Below are positions 10,912 to 20,479 of a stretch of DNA of 64,000 bases, one piece after another. The notes under the pieces were generated by a model. The model did not search any database, had not been told where the DNA came from, and was given only the letters and a program-made list of their open reading frames with translations. The stretch spans positions 216,758-280,757 of the forward strand of contig WELA01013799.1 of NCBI GenBank assembly GCA_009602735.1, read 5' to 3'. Within the stretch, counting starts at the first letter, position 1, and each line of letters opens with the position of its first letter. The translations under genes were made by a program, and so were the position numbers. Origin of the DNA: Mesotaenium endlicherianum (Eukaryota; Streptophyta; Zygnematophyceae; Zygnematales; Mesotaeniaceae).

Positions 10912-11386
10912 CGAAGTTCAATCAATCTTTTTACCAACTTCAATCAATCACGTCGCGCCTAAAGACCACTGTAAACAGCACTTTCATTGCGCTCAAATTG
11001 AAAATGTACCTGCAGGTACTGGTTCGTACCTTTCAATCAATTAAGTCGCTATTGATTTGCCCACCGTAAACTGGGCCTTAGTCGACTTTGACGTGTACTT
11101 GGCACGACCGGTGACTCCGAAATAGAAAGATAGCAGGTGTGTGTCCATTCCACAAAATGCAAATGACCTCGAGGTCATTTGCGTTTTGACCAATTCAGTT
11201 CAATTTTAGTCATATTTCAATTTTAAACTTCAAGTTTAATAGAAAGCAGCCCGCGTAAGTGCACTGTAAACAACGAAACATGACCATTTTTTGAACTAAA
11301 ACAGACGCGTTGTACCGTCAGGTACATGCAGGTACAACCGAATTGAATAGAATCGCTCAGTTTTGCCCACTCTAAACTGGCCCTTA

Positions 11387-11938
11387 GTCTGACAAGGCTG
11401 ACCTGAGCTTAACTTGGGATTAGGTACCAGTTTGACTTTGTCATGCAAGACGCATGACGTGTATGATTAGCAAAGTTGCCACCTTCAAATGGGTGTTGTG
11501 GACAGCCATGCTGAACTTGGTCTTCAAAGCCATGGGGTGCAAACTCTATTCATCTGAAGGAGCATCTTGGCGAAGAAAATCAAAGTATTGTTGGCTGGCA
11601 ATTTTTTCCAATTGTTCTTGCTCTTGGGCAACTATAATCATACTTGACAAATTCTGGTAACTTTTATCGAAAGGTATACCTACCCTGCAACAAAATTCAA
11701 TTTCATGAGCATCCTTGTGGAATAACCGACCACAAATGTTAGGAAAAATGTCACTAAATTACAATCTTTGGCGCTTTAGCCGAGTGCCGTTGCGCAACAA
11801 ATCAATGGTCTGCAGTACCTTGCGTCGAAATTAAACAATGCGCAAAAAATCAATGAAACAAGGATTTCGGCGGATCGACCTGTGGGAAAAGTTGGGACAA
11901 CACCCTATGTTCAGAGCTGCCAGAGACGCGCAACAAGG
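11387..11938. other. Non-coding stretch
   Basis: AT-rich sequence with no supported gene. A short minus-strand frame (IIVAQEQEQLEKIASQQYFD) near 11550-11650 could be a relic but is too short to assign. Confidence 0.3.
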
Positions 11939-12170
11939 TTAGGGTTGTTGTGGCAGTCGCGTGCGCACGTGCCGGTAGCGTGTAAATAGCATGCCCTCTC
12001 TGACCCTCTCCCTCGGACACGTATCTATAAGTCGCAGGAAGATGATTGCTGTCTCACGCCCAGTGACCGTGCCCACGACTTTGCGTGAGTGAGATAAGTG
12101 GTGGTACATAATGAGAATCGTCTCTCCCTTGTGGCGGTAAAAGTTGTGCAATTCGTACACCTTTTTTTCA
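11939..12170 (-). CDS. Possible exon, unknown minus-strand gene
   Basis: After an acceptor-like TTTGCCAG the minus strand reads EKKVYELHNFYRHKGETILI, then MYHHLSHSRKVVGTVTGRET and more, to a stop at 11939. Its phase fits the segment at 12218-12336 through a GTAAGT donor. However, the implied intron is only 47 bases, short for a plant-lineage intron. The product is not recognised. Confidence 0.35.
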
Positions 12171-12217
12171 CTGGCAAATTGGAAATCAATCCTAAGTATA
12201 ATCCATGTTTTACTTAC

Positions 12218-12336
12218 AGATACGCGAGTGGTATGGCGACTGGGGGGTCTCCCACTAATTCTTTGCGGGCTAACATCTTAGCAACCCTCTCATGGTGCGT
12301 GTCCCTAGCATCGTGCAGATGGTAGTGCATCAGCGT
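12218..12336 (-). CDS. Possible exon, unknown minus-strand gene, abutting an LTR scrap
   Basis: The minus strand reads TLMHYHLHDARDTHHERVAK then MLARKELVGDPPVAIPLAYL, followed by GTAAGT. Read without splicing it would end in a stop just after LAYL. On its upstream side it runs straight into family-1 LTR sequence, so anything further 5' is displaced or lost. Function unknown. Confidence 0.35.
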
Positions 12337-12539
12337 GTGGAAGTCAGCGGGCTGTCGAAGAATGTGTCAGCAAGCTGACTTGAGTTGACTTCAGCCTCCT
12401 GCTTCCGGCTAAGTCATTAAACTGCTATTAAATATGAAGTCCTGCAGATTGATTATTTAACTAGAGTTCAGCAGGCTAAACATGATTAACTATTATATTT
12501 ATATGAATATTATATCTACTAATATACTGATTCATTACA
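12337..12539 (-). mobile_element. Family-1 LTR fragment
   Basis: It matches the U3 end of the family-1 LTRs in minus orientation, including the repeated CAGCAGGCTGAA-type units, and ends at ...GATTCATTACA like the complete copies. Only about 200 bp remain. Confidence 0.75.
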
Positions 12540-12627
12540 TTTGCTCTCTTAAAAGTGTTGAAGCTATTGGCTCCGGACCTCAAGCAAACGCTCGATGAAT
12601 GTTAGCGCTGCTCTATTTCCCTCGCAG

Positions 12628-12822
12628 ATCTGTGTTTCATCTGCCCGCCCAGGCGTCTCAAAGTGCTTAAATGGCCCGTACACTGTGAAGCAGGGGGACT
12701 CGTGCGCGTCTATCATATACCACAAGTGCAGGCGGAGCGTGGCACTCTTCAAGCAACTCAACGGAGGGCTGGATTGCAGGACAAATGCTCTGTTCGTCGA
12801 CGACACGTTGTGCGTTGCCTAG
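12628..12822 (+). CDS. LysM-domain protein, terminal exon
   Basis: A strong acceptor (TTTCCCTCGCAG) opens a frame ending in TAG at 12820-12822. It reads NGPYTVKQGDSCASIIYHKC then RRSVALFKQLNGGLDCRTNA and LFVDDTLCVA. This follows the LysM pattern: YTVKxGDSCxSI at the start, a central FxxLNGGLDC and the closing Leu-Cys-Val, with the Cys residues typical of secreted plant and fungal LysM modules. LysM domains bind N-acetylglucosamine polymers such as chitin or peptidoglycan, usually at the cell surface or in the apoplast. Earlier exons (signal peptide, other domains) are not visible; the intron before it may hold the LTR scrap at 12337-12539. It ends about 10 residues after the domain, so a kinase domain after this LysM is excluded. 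Confidence 0.7.
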   Translation: MCVSSARPGVSKCLNGPYTVKQGDSCASIIYHKCRRSVALFKQLNGGLDCRTNALFVDDTLCVA

Positions 12823-13796
12823 TTTGTGTTGTCCGGCCATGTTAGTCCACTTCAGGATTGTTGGTTGGCCCTGCCGCGATTTGTTGAAGGTGAAACCAGC
12901 TTGCTTAGAAGGAAATATCTTCCGTATTCGTTACTCCCTTTTAACGTGCTCTACATGGGCAAGGCAGCTATGCCACACGTGTACATTCTAAGAACTTTGA
13001 AGCTAGCTCAAGGTCCTTACTAGATCTTGGGAAGAAGATATTAGTATGAAGCTAAGGGAACGTTGTTGTCGTCTGTAAGGTAGTTCGTTGCAAGTGCACA
13101 AGCGTTCACTGACTTGTCATGCGTGGCATTGGATGCTAGTTTTACTCCAAGTGCGTGAAAGTACAACGAAGGTTGTACAAGAATGGTATTAAATTCCCTC
13201 CCCTCTCACCATGAAGTTTGAAGTATATGCTTTGTGCACTTAATCCTATCACAATTCATATATGATTCGAGGACCATTTACTTCTCAAAAAGTGGTTTAT
13301 TCAGGTGTAATTGATTAAAGAAACTGGCTCGCTCATCACCTTCTACGTATGCATCTCAAATACTTAGGGAGCGTCCCCATATGTAGAACAAGGCTATTGT
13401 AGTGAACGGGTGTGAAGCATATCATATGCAACATCAATTCATCCATTTTTATTTTTCCATATTCTTAACACAAACTCACTAACTCCACTGATCAAATAAT
13501 GATAAATGTCTCCTTAGTTGTTGGTGTCTTAACTTTTAGAAGGTTCTTCTGATAATTGAAGATTTGGAACATGCCGCAGGCATGTTCCAAATTGTGATTT
13601 ATGATATATTAATATCTTTATAAATTTAAGTCTTTTCAATCTACTAATTCCTAAGAACCTTCAAATTTCTACCGCGCAAACATGACAGACACTAGACAAG
13701 TCACTAATTATTAATACTCACATAGCATAGTCAGTCAGTCATTGCACAAAAGACACCTAATAGTTTAGTTGCCTCTCTCCAAGAAGTTCCTCGTCT
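12823..13796. other. 3' flank of the LysM gene, no gene seen
   Basis: No supported ORF. AT-rich sequence with a strong hairpin near its end (13562-13592). Confidence 0.35.
13562..13592. repeat. Perfect 14-bp inverted repeat with a 3-base loop
   Basis: ATTTGGAACATGCC, loop GCA, then GGCATGTTCCAAAT. The arms are perfect. It lies about 200 bases before the fragment at 13797 and could belong to that element or be an independent foldback. Confidence 0.7.
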
Positions 13797-14481
13797 ATGC
13801 TTAGCAAGCTTCACCAGGGGGTGCAACTGCATATAATCGCGACAGATGAAGCTCAGAATAGAGTAACACAATTAGTCGAGATGGGTAAGAAAGATGCTGC
13901 CCTGATTCCTTCGAAGGATGACCCGAAGGGCAAGACCTCAGAAGAGTCTGGTAATTCTGATATTCGTTTCTCAACTCTGTCTGCCGCTGATAAAGAAACA
14001 GTCCTGAGAGCAGCACAAGAGAGATCCTGGTCCGAACTTGCCTCTCAAAAACCTCCTTCTGCATCTCAGACAGAGACAGCGAGAACAATGCAGCAGCATA
14101 ATCCCAATCCTGAAGAAGCAGATTTTAATGAGAAGATGGATAAATGGCTACAAGTACTCAATGTCTTGATAGAAGATAAGATTAAAGGAGTAGCAAAGAG
14201 ACACCAGCCCAACAGCAATGCAAAGACGGAGCAACTAGCCCGAGAATTCAAGCGCATGAAAGAAGAGAAGGACATGGCGGGCATGAGAGATGTCCAACGA
14301 CAACAAAGCTCAGATAAAATTCGTCAACGAGCTGGAGGAGGCAAATCTGCAAGCACAAGCAGCATTCATTGAAGGAGACTATGAGCAAACAGGTAAAATG
14401 GTTGCTACCAGTCTGGAAGCAATTGCATTCAGGAGAAAACTCATTTGGCTAGCAAAAGAGTACCAGTGGCCTGTGGTCAAT
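13797..14481 (+). mobile_element. Possible DIRS-like ORF1 fragment, broken
   Basis: An open stretch of about 190 codons is hydrophilic, with a Lys/Glu-rich middle (TEQLAREFKRMKEEKDMAGM). A second short open stretch resembles the C-terminal part of DIRS-type first ORFs (KAQIKFVNEL, an Ala/Glu helix, then RRKLIWLAKEYQWPVV). The resemblance is from memory of the family pattern and is not certain. The piece is cut at 14481 by the 5' LTR of element A. It is broken, with at least two interruptions, and no reverse transcriptase or tyrosine recombinase is nearby. Confidence 0.3.
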
Positions 14482-15227
14482 TGTAATGAATCAGTATATT
14501 AGTAGATATAATATTCATTTAAATGTAATAGTTAATTTAGTTCAGCCTGCTAAACTTTAGTTTGTAGTCAGTCTGCTGAACTTTAGTTAATAATCAGTCT
14601 GCTGGACTTTACATAATTATCAGTTTAATGACTCGGCCAAAAGCAGCAGGCTGAAGTCAACTAAAGTCAGCTTGCTGACACATTCTTTGACAGCCAGCTG
14701 ACTTCCGTGCTCGGTAGCAGCGAACTGCCTTGATATGCATCTAAGTACCACCTGCTAGATGAATGGCCAGATGACATCCCCATGATGGATGGCTATTCGG
14801 GATGATGGGAGATGGCGGTGGATTTGGTTAACCGAGGTCCTACCAACGTGGTTAACTCCCGGGTAGGCGGTGCCATCGCACTGACCGTTGAACAGTAAAC
14901 TCATTCCATGTACATATGCTAGGCATTGCTCTCGAGTTCGGCATTCGGAAACGAGGCCAACTCTCTTGTACAGCTTACTGAGAGAGATCTGAATCCAAGG
15001 CGAGAAGCCATTGATACGCACTGTCTTCTAACCTTGCTTATGTATGAGTTTACTGATTTGCATTATTGATGCTAGTTTACTCGCATTTGACTTACGAGTA
15101 TTATTCACTGCTAGTGTATTGTCCTTTGCCGTTTAACCAGTTAACGGAAATTACCATAAAGATTACTTGCTGATATAAAGATCTTTATTAATTGTTAATC
15201 GCCTATTTGGTAAGTCGATTCATTTCA
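14482..15227 (+). repeat. 5' LTR of element A
   Basis: The 746-bp repeat starts TGTAATGAATCAG and ends ATTCATTTCA. U3 carries three tandem units of about 27 bp built round CAGTCTGCTGAACTTTAG. A central inverted repeat GGTTAACC...GGTTAAC is shared by all family-1 LTRs. Confidence 0.85.
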
Positions 15228-15228
15228 G

Positions 15229-15240
15229 TGGTATCGGAGC
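15229..15240 (+). promoter_or_regulatory. Primer binding site, initiator-Met tRNA type
   Basis: TGGTATCGGAGC follows the LTR by one base and differs by one base from the common plant LTR-element site TGGTATCAGAGC. It sets the direction and 5' end of the element. Confidence 0.8.
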
Positions 15241-15261
15241 AGTTATCACAGTCTTCTTTGT

Positions 15262-16740
15262 ATGGTAAGGACAAGGTCTCAAACTAGCAACTCCCGAGAC
15301 ATGGAGAACCAGGATAACGAGAATGTCGAAAACCAGGCGGAAAGCCATGTAGCGGGAAACCGTACCTATTCGGAAGCAGTAGCGGATACTGCAGCTAGGG
15401 AGGCTGCAGATGAGGCAGCTGCTATTGCCTCAGTCGCAGCTCAGCAAGCTGAGGAGGAGATAGCCAGACTAGAAGCTGAACAAGTAGCAAAGGCCGCTGA
15501 AGATATACAAAGGAGGGAAGGACAGCCAGCTGACGAGCGCACTGTTGAAGAACTTATGGCATCAAGGGCCAATGTTCTGAACCCACCTCCTGCCGTACAA
15601 CTCAATGTACCCCTAGGTCAAATACGTGACCGGCTGAATGCGGCAGGAATTGCTGCTGCAGGAGCAAGAGGGATTGTTGAGGACACTACTCAGCGAGTAG
15701 ATGCCAATGCTGCTGCTGCATTTGCTAATCTACCACCCCAAAATGTAGACTTGGGAGCATTGTTCGTTCAGATGCAGTCGCAAATGGCGACCATGTATCA
15801 GTCCCAGCAGGAGGACAAAAGAATCATAATGTCCCTACTCCGGGACAGAGACCAACTGGGGTCTCACACCACTAGTGGTGGTGGCCGAGGGCCTAGTAAG
15901 CCCAAGCCGAAACCTCCCCAGGACTATGATCCTGAGGGAAACAGAAAATATTACCTGATCAAGTTTCTCGCGGATGTTGAGCAGTGGCTGGAGAACTACC
16001 CAGAACTGCAAGATTACGAGAAGGTCAGGCACACCGGTGCGCTACTGAAAGGCAGTGCCGCAGACTGGTGGCTTTACTGGAAGGAAGAGCGTAAGGCTCG
16101 GCAACTCGGTGACCCTACGTGGGTAGAGTTTGTCGAGAAGTTGCATGAGAAGTTTGATGTCATCAACCAGCAGGAGAAAGCTATCTATGCGATGATCTCC
16201 CTGACACTGAAGCAGACCACTTCAGTTGCTGAGTTTGCTCAAAAGTTCCAAGAGAACATGATGAAGCAGCCTGATTTGCCAGAACGGTATAGGATAGCAT
16301 ACTTCAGGTATGGCTTGAAATCCGAGGTCTCTGGTCATTTTGCTGAGAAAAAGTATGAGAAACTGGCTGACTTGATCCAGGATGCTGACGCCTGGGATCA
16401 GCAGCAGTTCAATCACAAGCGCCAGAGTAACGCTTTGGTGTCTAAGATTGTCAAAAAGCCCCACGGTTCCTACAATGCAGTTGAAGGAGACCAGGCTGAG
16501 GATAATCAGGGTGATGAATATGAGTATGAGTACAATGCTATTCAGTCTAGAGGTAGAGGTGGTCCCTCTCGAGGTGGCTATGGAAGGGGTGGTGGTAGGA
16601 CTAAGCCGAGACCAGCCTCAGCAAAATCTACTTGCTACCATTGTCAGCAGAAAGGCCACTACAGAGAACAGTGTCCGGTCAAGCACCTGCCTAAGGTCGA
16701 GAGAAAAGACCAGCCTTTAAAAGACAGCAACAGTCAGTAA
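15262..16740 (+). CDS. Element A gag
   Basis: An open frame of 492 codons. It has an Ala/Glu-rich helical N-terminal part, then a retrotransposon gag core (about residues 225-370, with [20 protein letters not shown] and [20 protein letters not shown]). A Gly/Arg-rich linker (about 425-450) and one CCHC zinc knuckle, [14 protein letters not shown], follow. Gag packages the element RNA in virus-like particles. Pol overlaps or closely follows in another frame, as is common in Ty3/gypsy. Confidence 0.85.
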   Translation: MVRTRSQTSNSRDMENQDNENVENQAESHVAGNRTYSEAVADTAAREAADEAAAIASVAAQQAEEEIARLEAEQVAKAAEDIQRREGQPADERTVEELMASRANVLNPPPAVQLNVPLGQIRDRLNAAGIAAAGARGIVEDTTQRVDANAAAAFANLPPQNVDLGALFVQMQSQMATMYQSQQEDKRIIMSLLRDRDQLGSHTTSGGGRGPSKPKPKPPQDYDPEGNRKYYLIKFLADVEQWLENYPELQDYEKVRHTGALLKGSAADWWLYWKEERKARQLGDPTWVEFVEKLHEKFDVINQQEKAIYAMISLTLKQTTSVAEFAQKFQENMMKQPDLPERYRIAYFRYGLKSEVSGHFAEKKYEKLADLIQDADAWDQQQFNHKRQSNALVSKIVKKPHGSYNAVEGDQAEDNQGDEYEYEYNAIQSRGRGGPSRGGYGRGGGRTKPRPASAKSTCYHCQQKGHYREQCPVKHLPKVERKDQPLKDSNSQ

Positions 16741-17031
16741 TCCAGTCTACTGACTGTGAGGATGCTAGAGATAGTGAGTCGTCACTAGCTGCCCTCGTAG
16801 CAGGTATTATGGGTCCTGCTGAACTGGATTCACTATGCATGCCTGACAAACAGATAAAGGAGACCATCAGTAATATAGACGTCCAGAGAGTGCACACTCT
16901 GGATGCTCTTGTTCCACCTGATGTCCAACATTTCTTTGCTACGTCAGGAGAACAATGCGAAAGTCAGGAAAAGACAGTCCCCCCTATCCTACTGCATTGC
17001 ATGATTGCAGGTAGGAAGGTGAGGGCATCAG

Positions 17032-17540
17032 AATCAGTGGCTTCTCGCCTTGGATTCAGATCTCTCTCAGTAAGCTGTACAAGAGAGTTGGCCTCGTTTG
17101 CAAATGCCGAACTCGAGAGCAATGCCTAGCATATGTACATGGAATGACTTTACTGTTCAACGGCAAGTGCGATGGCACCGCCTACCCGGGAGTTAACCAC
17201 GTTGGTAGGACCTCGGTTAACCAAATCCACCGCCATCTCCCATCATCCCGAATCGCCATCCATCATAGCGATGTCATTTGGCCATTCATCTAGCATACCA
17301 CACTTAGATGCATATCGAGGCAGTTTGCTGCTAACAAGTACGGAAGTCAGCTGGCTGTCAAAGAATAAGTCAGCAAGCTGATCCGTATTGACTTCAGCCT
17401 GCTGCTCTCGGCTGAGTCATTATATTGATTATTAATTAAAGTCCAGCAGACTGAATATTAACTAAAGACTAGCGAATCGAACATAATTGACTATTATATT
17501 TAAATGATTATTATATCTACCACCATAATGATTCATTACA
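17032..17540 (-). repeat. Partial LTR of element F
   Basis: It matches the family-1 LTR from the central region to the TGTAATGAATCA terminus (minus strand). The element interior (CCTCCAACTTAA, the polypurine tract on minus) begins immediately at 17541. Confidence 0.8.
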
Positions 17541-17805
17541 ATCCCTCCAACTTAACATGTTGTCGCCTCGATAACACTAACACTGGGTACATGGTTCCCC
17601 CAGCTGAAAGTACTGATCTCCCTCCCACCACCTCTTGCTTCAACACTGATGCCTAACTGTGGGGATCACTAGTAACAGCGTGCTGTCACCTCCGCCCTCA
17701 GCCCACTGCCATTATGAGGGAGATGTTCCTGGAACTCTATGATCAGGGGAGCGAGACCGGGAGCCAGACCTCCTCCTTCTGTCTTGGGGTCTCCTGAAGC
17801 CTGGG

Positions 17806-18506
17806 TGAAAGGGGGAAGGGTGCGGGGAGTGCGCCCATACACACTCACGCACCTCACCCGCGAGTGGAAGCGTGCACGAGGACCTTTCCTAGTTGCATAC
17901 ACAAGGTGGAGTGGCCTGGTGGTATGCCGCCCTTGCAAGAGTTAGAGGGCTACATGAGAGAGGAGTGAAAAAGAACTAACTTTATTAAGAAAAGTCGTGT
18001 ACAAGATAAGAAGGTTAGACTAGACTAAGCCCCCTCTACTTCCTTGTGCTTCCCATTTATCCTTTAACTCTAAGTGTCCGCTCTAGCAAAGTACCTCCAG
18101 AACCTTCTTCTATGGCTCCTTCCATGTAGGTGACCTTGCCTAGTTGGACAAGCTAGCACACTCACACGCACACAATCACACTCTAGAATATTCTACTACA
18201 CAATCCACTAACTCCTCACGAAGTTTCTAGAAATTCCACGATCACTTTGGCACTCTACGTAGTTTCTGGAACCCTCATGTTTCAATGTTCTACTTTCTGG
18301 ACTCCAACCGAAATTTTCGTCATTGGACCTGTCCTTGTCACTAAATTGAATCTGTGACACTAAAAACTCACTAAAACCTCTCAAAATTCATAACTTTCTC
18401 AATACCTGTCCTAATGACTTGAAATAAAGGCCAAAGTTCTTCTAAAATTACACTCTATGCATATAAAATGCTAGAAAGATACAAACTATACTTTGATAAC
18501 CTTACA
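17806..18506 (-). mobile_element. Solo LTR of a separate family, inside element F
   Basis: The 701-bp insert reads TGTAAGGTTATC...CCCCCTTTCA on the minus strand. It is flanked on both sides by CTGGG (17801-17805 and 18507-18511), a perfect 5-bp target duplication. A likely poly(A) signal AATAAA lies in its 3' third. It interrupts the third ORF of element F near that ORF's Arg-Ser tail. No internal coding sequence remains, and no other copy of this family is in the window. Confidence 0.85.
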
Positions 18507-18907
18507 CTGGGGGCTCCGAGTAGGGGGAACCAAGGGGAGAACGCAGTAACTAGGATGTTTCCTCCTGCACAGTCTGAAAATAAACGGAGGCAGTCTTCTC
18601 CTGGGTATCCCTCACACTGACCGGTACATATACCGGCATCCCAGAAGAATGTTGCATGACATGAGCCAAGGGCACATGCCCTCTCTGCAAGGGAGATGCC
18701 GGCAGGCCTCTGGCTATTTCTCTAGCAGCCCTCCTGTCTGCCCTGTCCGACTGGGTCTCCGCGCCTGCAGATGGGCTGTGTCCTCTGGCAATTCCCAGCC
18801 AAGTGATATCTTCCTCCTCAACAAGCTAGTGCAGGACTATGTCTGCCCTGGCTATCCCTGTCTTCTCCATTACTGGGGCCGTGGCAGGCGTCTGGATCAC
18901 AGCGGGG

Positions 18908-20101
18908 CTAGTGTCCTCTTCCTCGCCTTCCTCTGATTCTTCCTCTGACCCCTCCTCCTCTCTTTTCCCTGGCTCCTCTGATACTGCTGAGGTCTCCTCT
19001 GTCAGCTACTCCAACTCTTCCTAAGAAAAAGGATACCCAACTGACCTTCCCCTTTTGGGTGCTGGTGGGGACTGTTGAGACCTGACCGAATACAGGTCTT
19101 TCTCTCCTTGCTTGCTTGCCCATTTGGCATTCGTGCTTCGCTTTAGAGAATGACTCTCGGGCCCTGCTCCTGTCCTCCTGCATTTCTTGGCTCATGCAGT
19201 CTCTTACTCCATCCAATCTTGGGTCCCAAGCTGCAATGTGAGGAGGCAACACTATGTTCCCCTGTAGGTCTGTTAGGAAATTTTCCTCCCCTGCCTTGTC
19301 ATTTTGCTGGTCCCTCATATTGATGGTCATCCACCGCCAATCGGTGGGCATCTAGAAGAAGGCAAGGTCTGTCCTTTTCAGAGTACAAGTGTACCAGTGC
19401 CCTGAGAAGTCCAGGTGACTGGTCTCCCTTGCCAAGAATTCCCAGCTCCTTCTCTCCAACTCATTATACATGGTCTTGAACCTGTTATAAGATGTAGAGT
19501 CCTTAAAGCTGTCGGCGTTCATGGGGATCATTCTGATGACCCTATCTTTCCCCCAGATACCCGAAATCGATACAACTCCTTCCTCATTCACTTGGGCCAT
19601 TGCCTTGGCCTCTCTGACCGTATATTCTACCATCCTGGCATAATTGTGGTAGAGGAGTCCTGTGTTGACCTCTATATACTTGTCGAAGTTTGCAGATGTC
19701 GCCCCTTCCCTCTGCAGGATGTCCTTCTGTGACTCACTGCGACTTCTCTGGGCATACTTGAAGGCCTCCTCCAGTAGATCAAAGCCCTTGCCCAGCACTG
19801 TGTCACGGTAGCTGCTGATTCTCCTCTGTTCTTCTTCAGCCTGCTGCTTCCGCCTCTCCTCAGCTTGCCTCTCCTCCTCTGCCTTCTTGGCCTCCTCTGC
19901 AGCTTTTCTGTCCAGTTCTTCCTGCCTCAGCCTAGCCTGTTCCTCCTCCTCCTTCTTCTTCTGTGCCTCTCGCTGCTGTTGGAGTCGTTGTGATTCCCGA
20001 GCGGAGATGGAGGACGATTCGATGTCGCCACGAAATTGCAAGTATTGTGCATATGCCTCTTCCGCTCTTCTCTTCCTCTTGAGTTCCGACTTCTGAGTCA
20101 T
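18908..20101 (-). CDS. Element F third ORF, broken
   Basis: It starts at an ATG at 20101 directly after a TAG-G acceptor-like site. A Glu/Lys/Arg-rich coiled coil of about 110 residues is followed by a conserved domain (YRDTVLGKGFDLLEEAFKYA, ARMVEYTVREAKAMAQ, NELERRSWEFLARETS). A further block on the same strand contains PTDWRWMTINMRD and PPHIAAWDPRLDGVRD. It is homologous to the intact copy at 31483-33159 but clearly older. Function unknown. Confidence 0.65.
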
Positions 20102-20479
20102 CCTACTCAATCATAAACACAATGTAGTTAGTGGAGTCATGATACTTTGCCGCTACTGAGTACCCTTGGTGGAGAAGAACGTGGTAGGGAGAGTTCCAAG
20201 TGCGTAATACCTTGTGGGAGTGAGTATAAGAGGAGACTTGAGTCAGAGAGAAAAAGTGAGTGTGAGAGCAGGTTGAGTGTGTAGAATGGTTATATAAAAA
20301 GGTGCCTGGCTGATCCCGAGACCAAACACACTCCCTCCAACTTAATTTTAAGGTGGGCTGCCAGTCACAACTGTCACTATCTGTCACTAACTGTCACATT
20401 CCCCTCCAACTTACATGGAGACAGGACCTCCTGTCACCTTCCTATGTCTATTGAAATGACAGTTAGGGACGTTTGCCAG

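Larger units (their letters stand above)
9719..11077. mobile_element. Inner Tourist/Harbinger-like element nested in the outer one
   Basis: The left end is GGCCCAGTTTACAGTGG and the right end, reverse-complemented, is GGCCCAGTTTACGGTGGG. TTA flanks both ends (9716-9718, 11078-11080). Further TTTACAGTG-type motifs at about 9585, 9843, 10966 and 11262 suggest still more related ends within the composite. It hosts the solo LTR at 10407-10911. Confidence 0.55.
9449..11383. mobile_element. Outer Tourist/Harbinger-like non-autonomous element
   Basis: The left end reads GGGACAGTTTAGAGTGGGCA. The right end, on the other strand, reads GGGCCAGTTTAGAGTGGGCA, a near-perfect terminal inverted repeat. Both ends are flanked by TTA (9446-9448 and 11384-11386), the target duplication typical of PIF/Harbinger elements. 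No transposase ORF is present. The element is enlarged by an inner copy of a related element and by a solo LTR. Confidence 0.6.
14482..17031 (+). mobile_element. Element A: family-1 Ty3/gypsy, 5' part only
   Basis: It comprises a 5' LTR, primer binding site, a full-length gag ORF and the beginning of pol. At 17031/17032 it meets the partial LTR of element F in opposite orientation. Its gag is the same, as far as I can compare, as that of element B, so the copy is young even though it is incomplete. Confidence 0.85.

Noticed and set aside
11454-11660. 69-codon plus-strand ORF
   Set aside because: No support from codon use, domain or context; the minus strand is equally open there.
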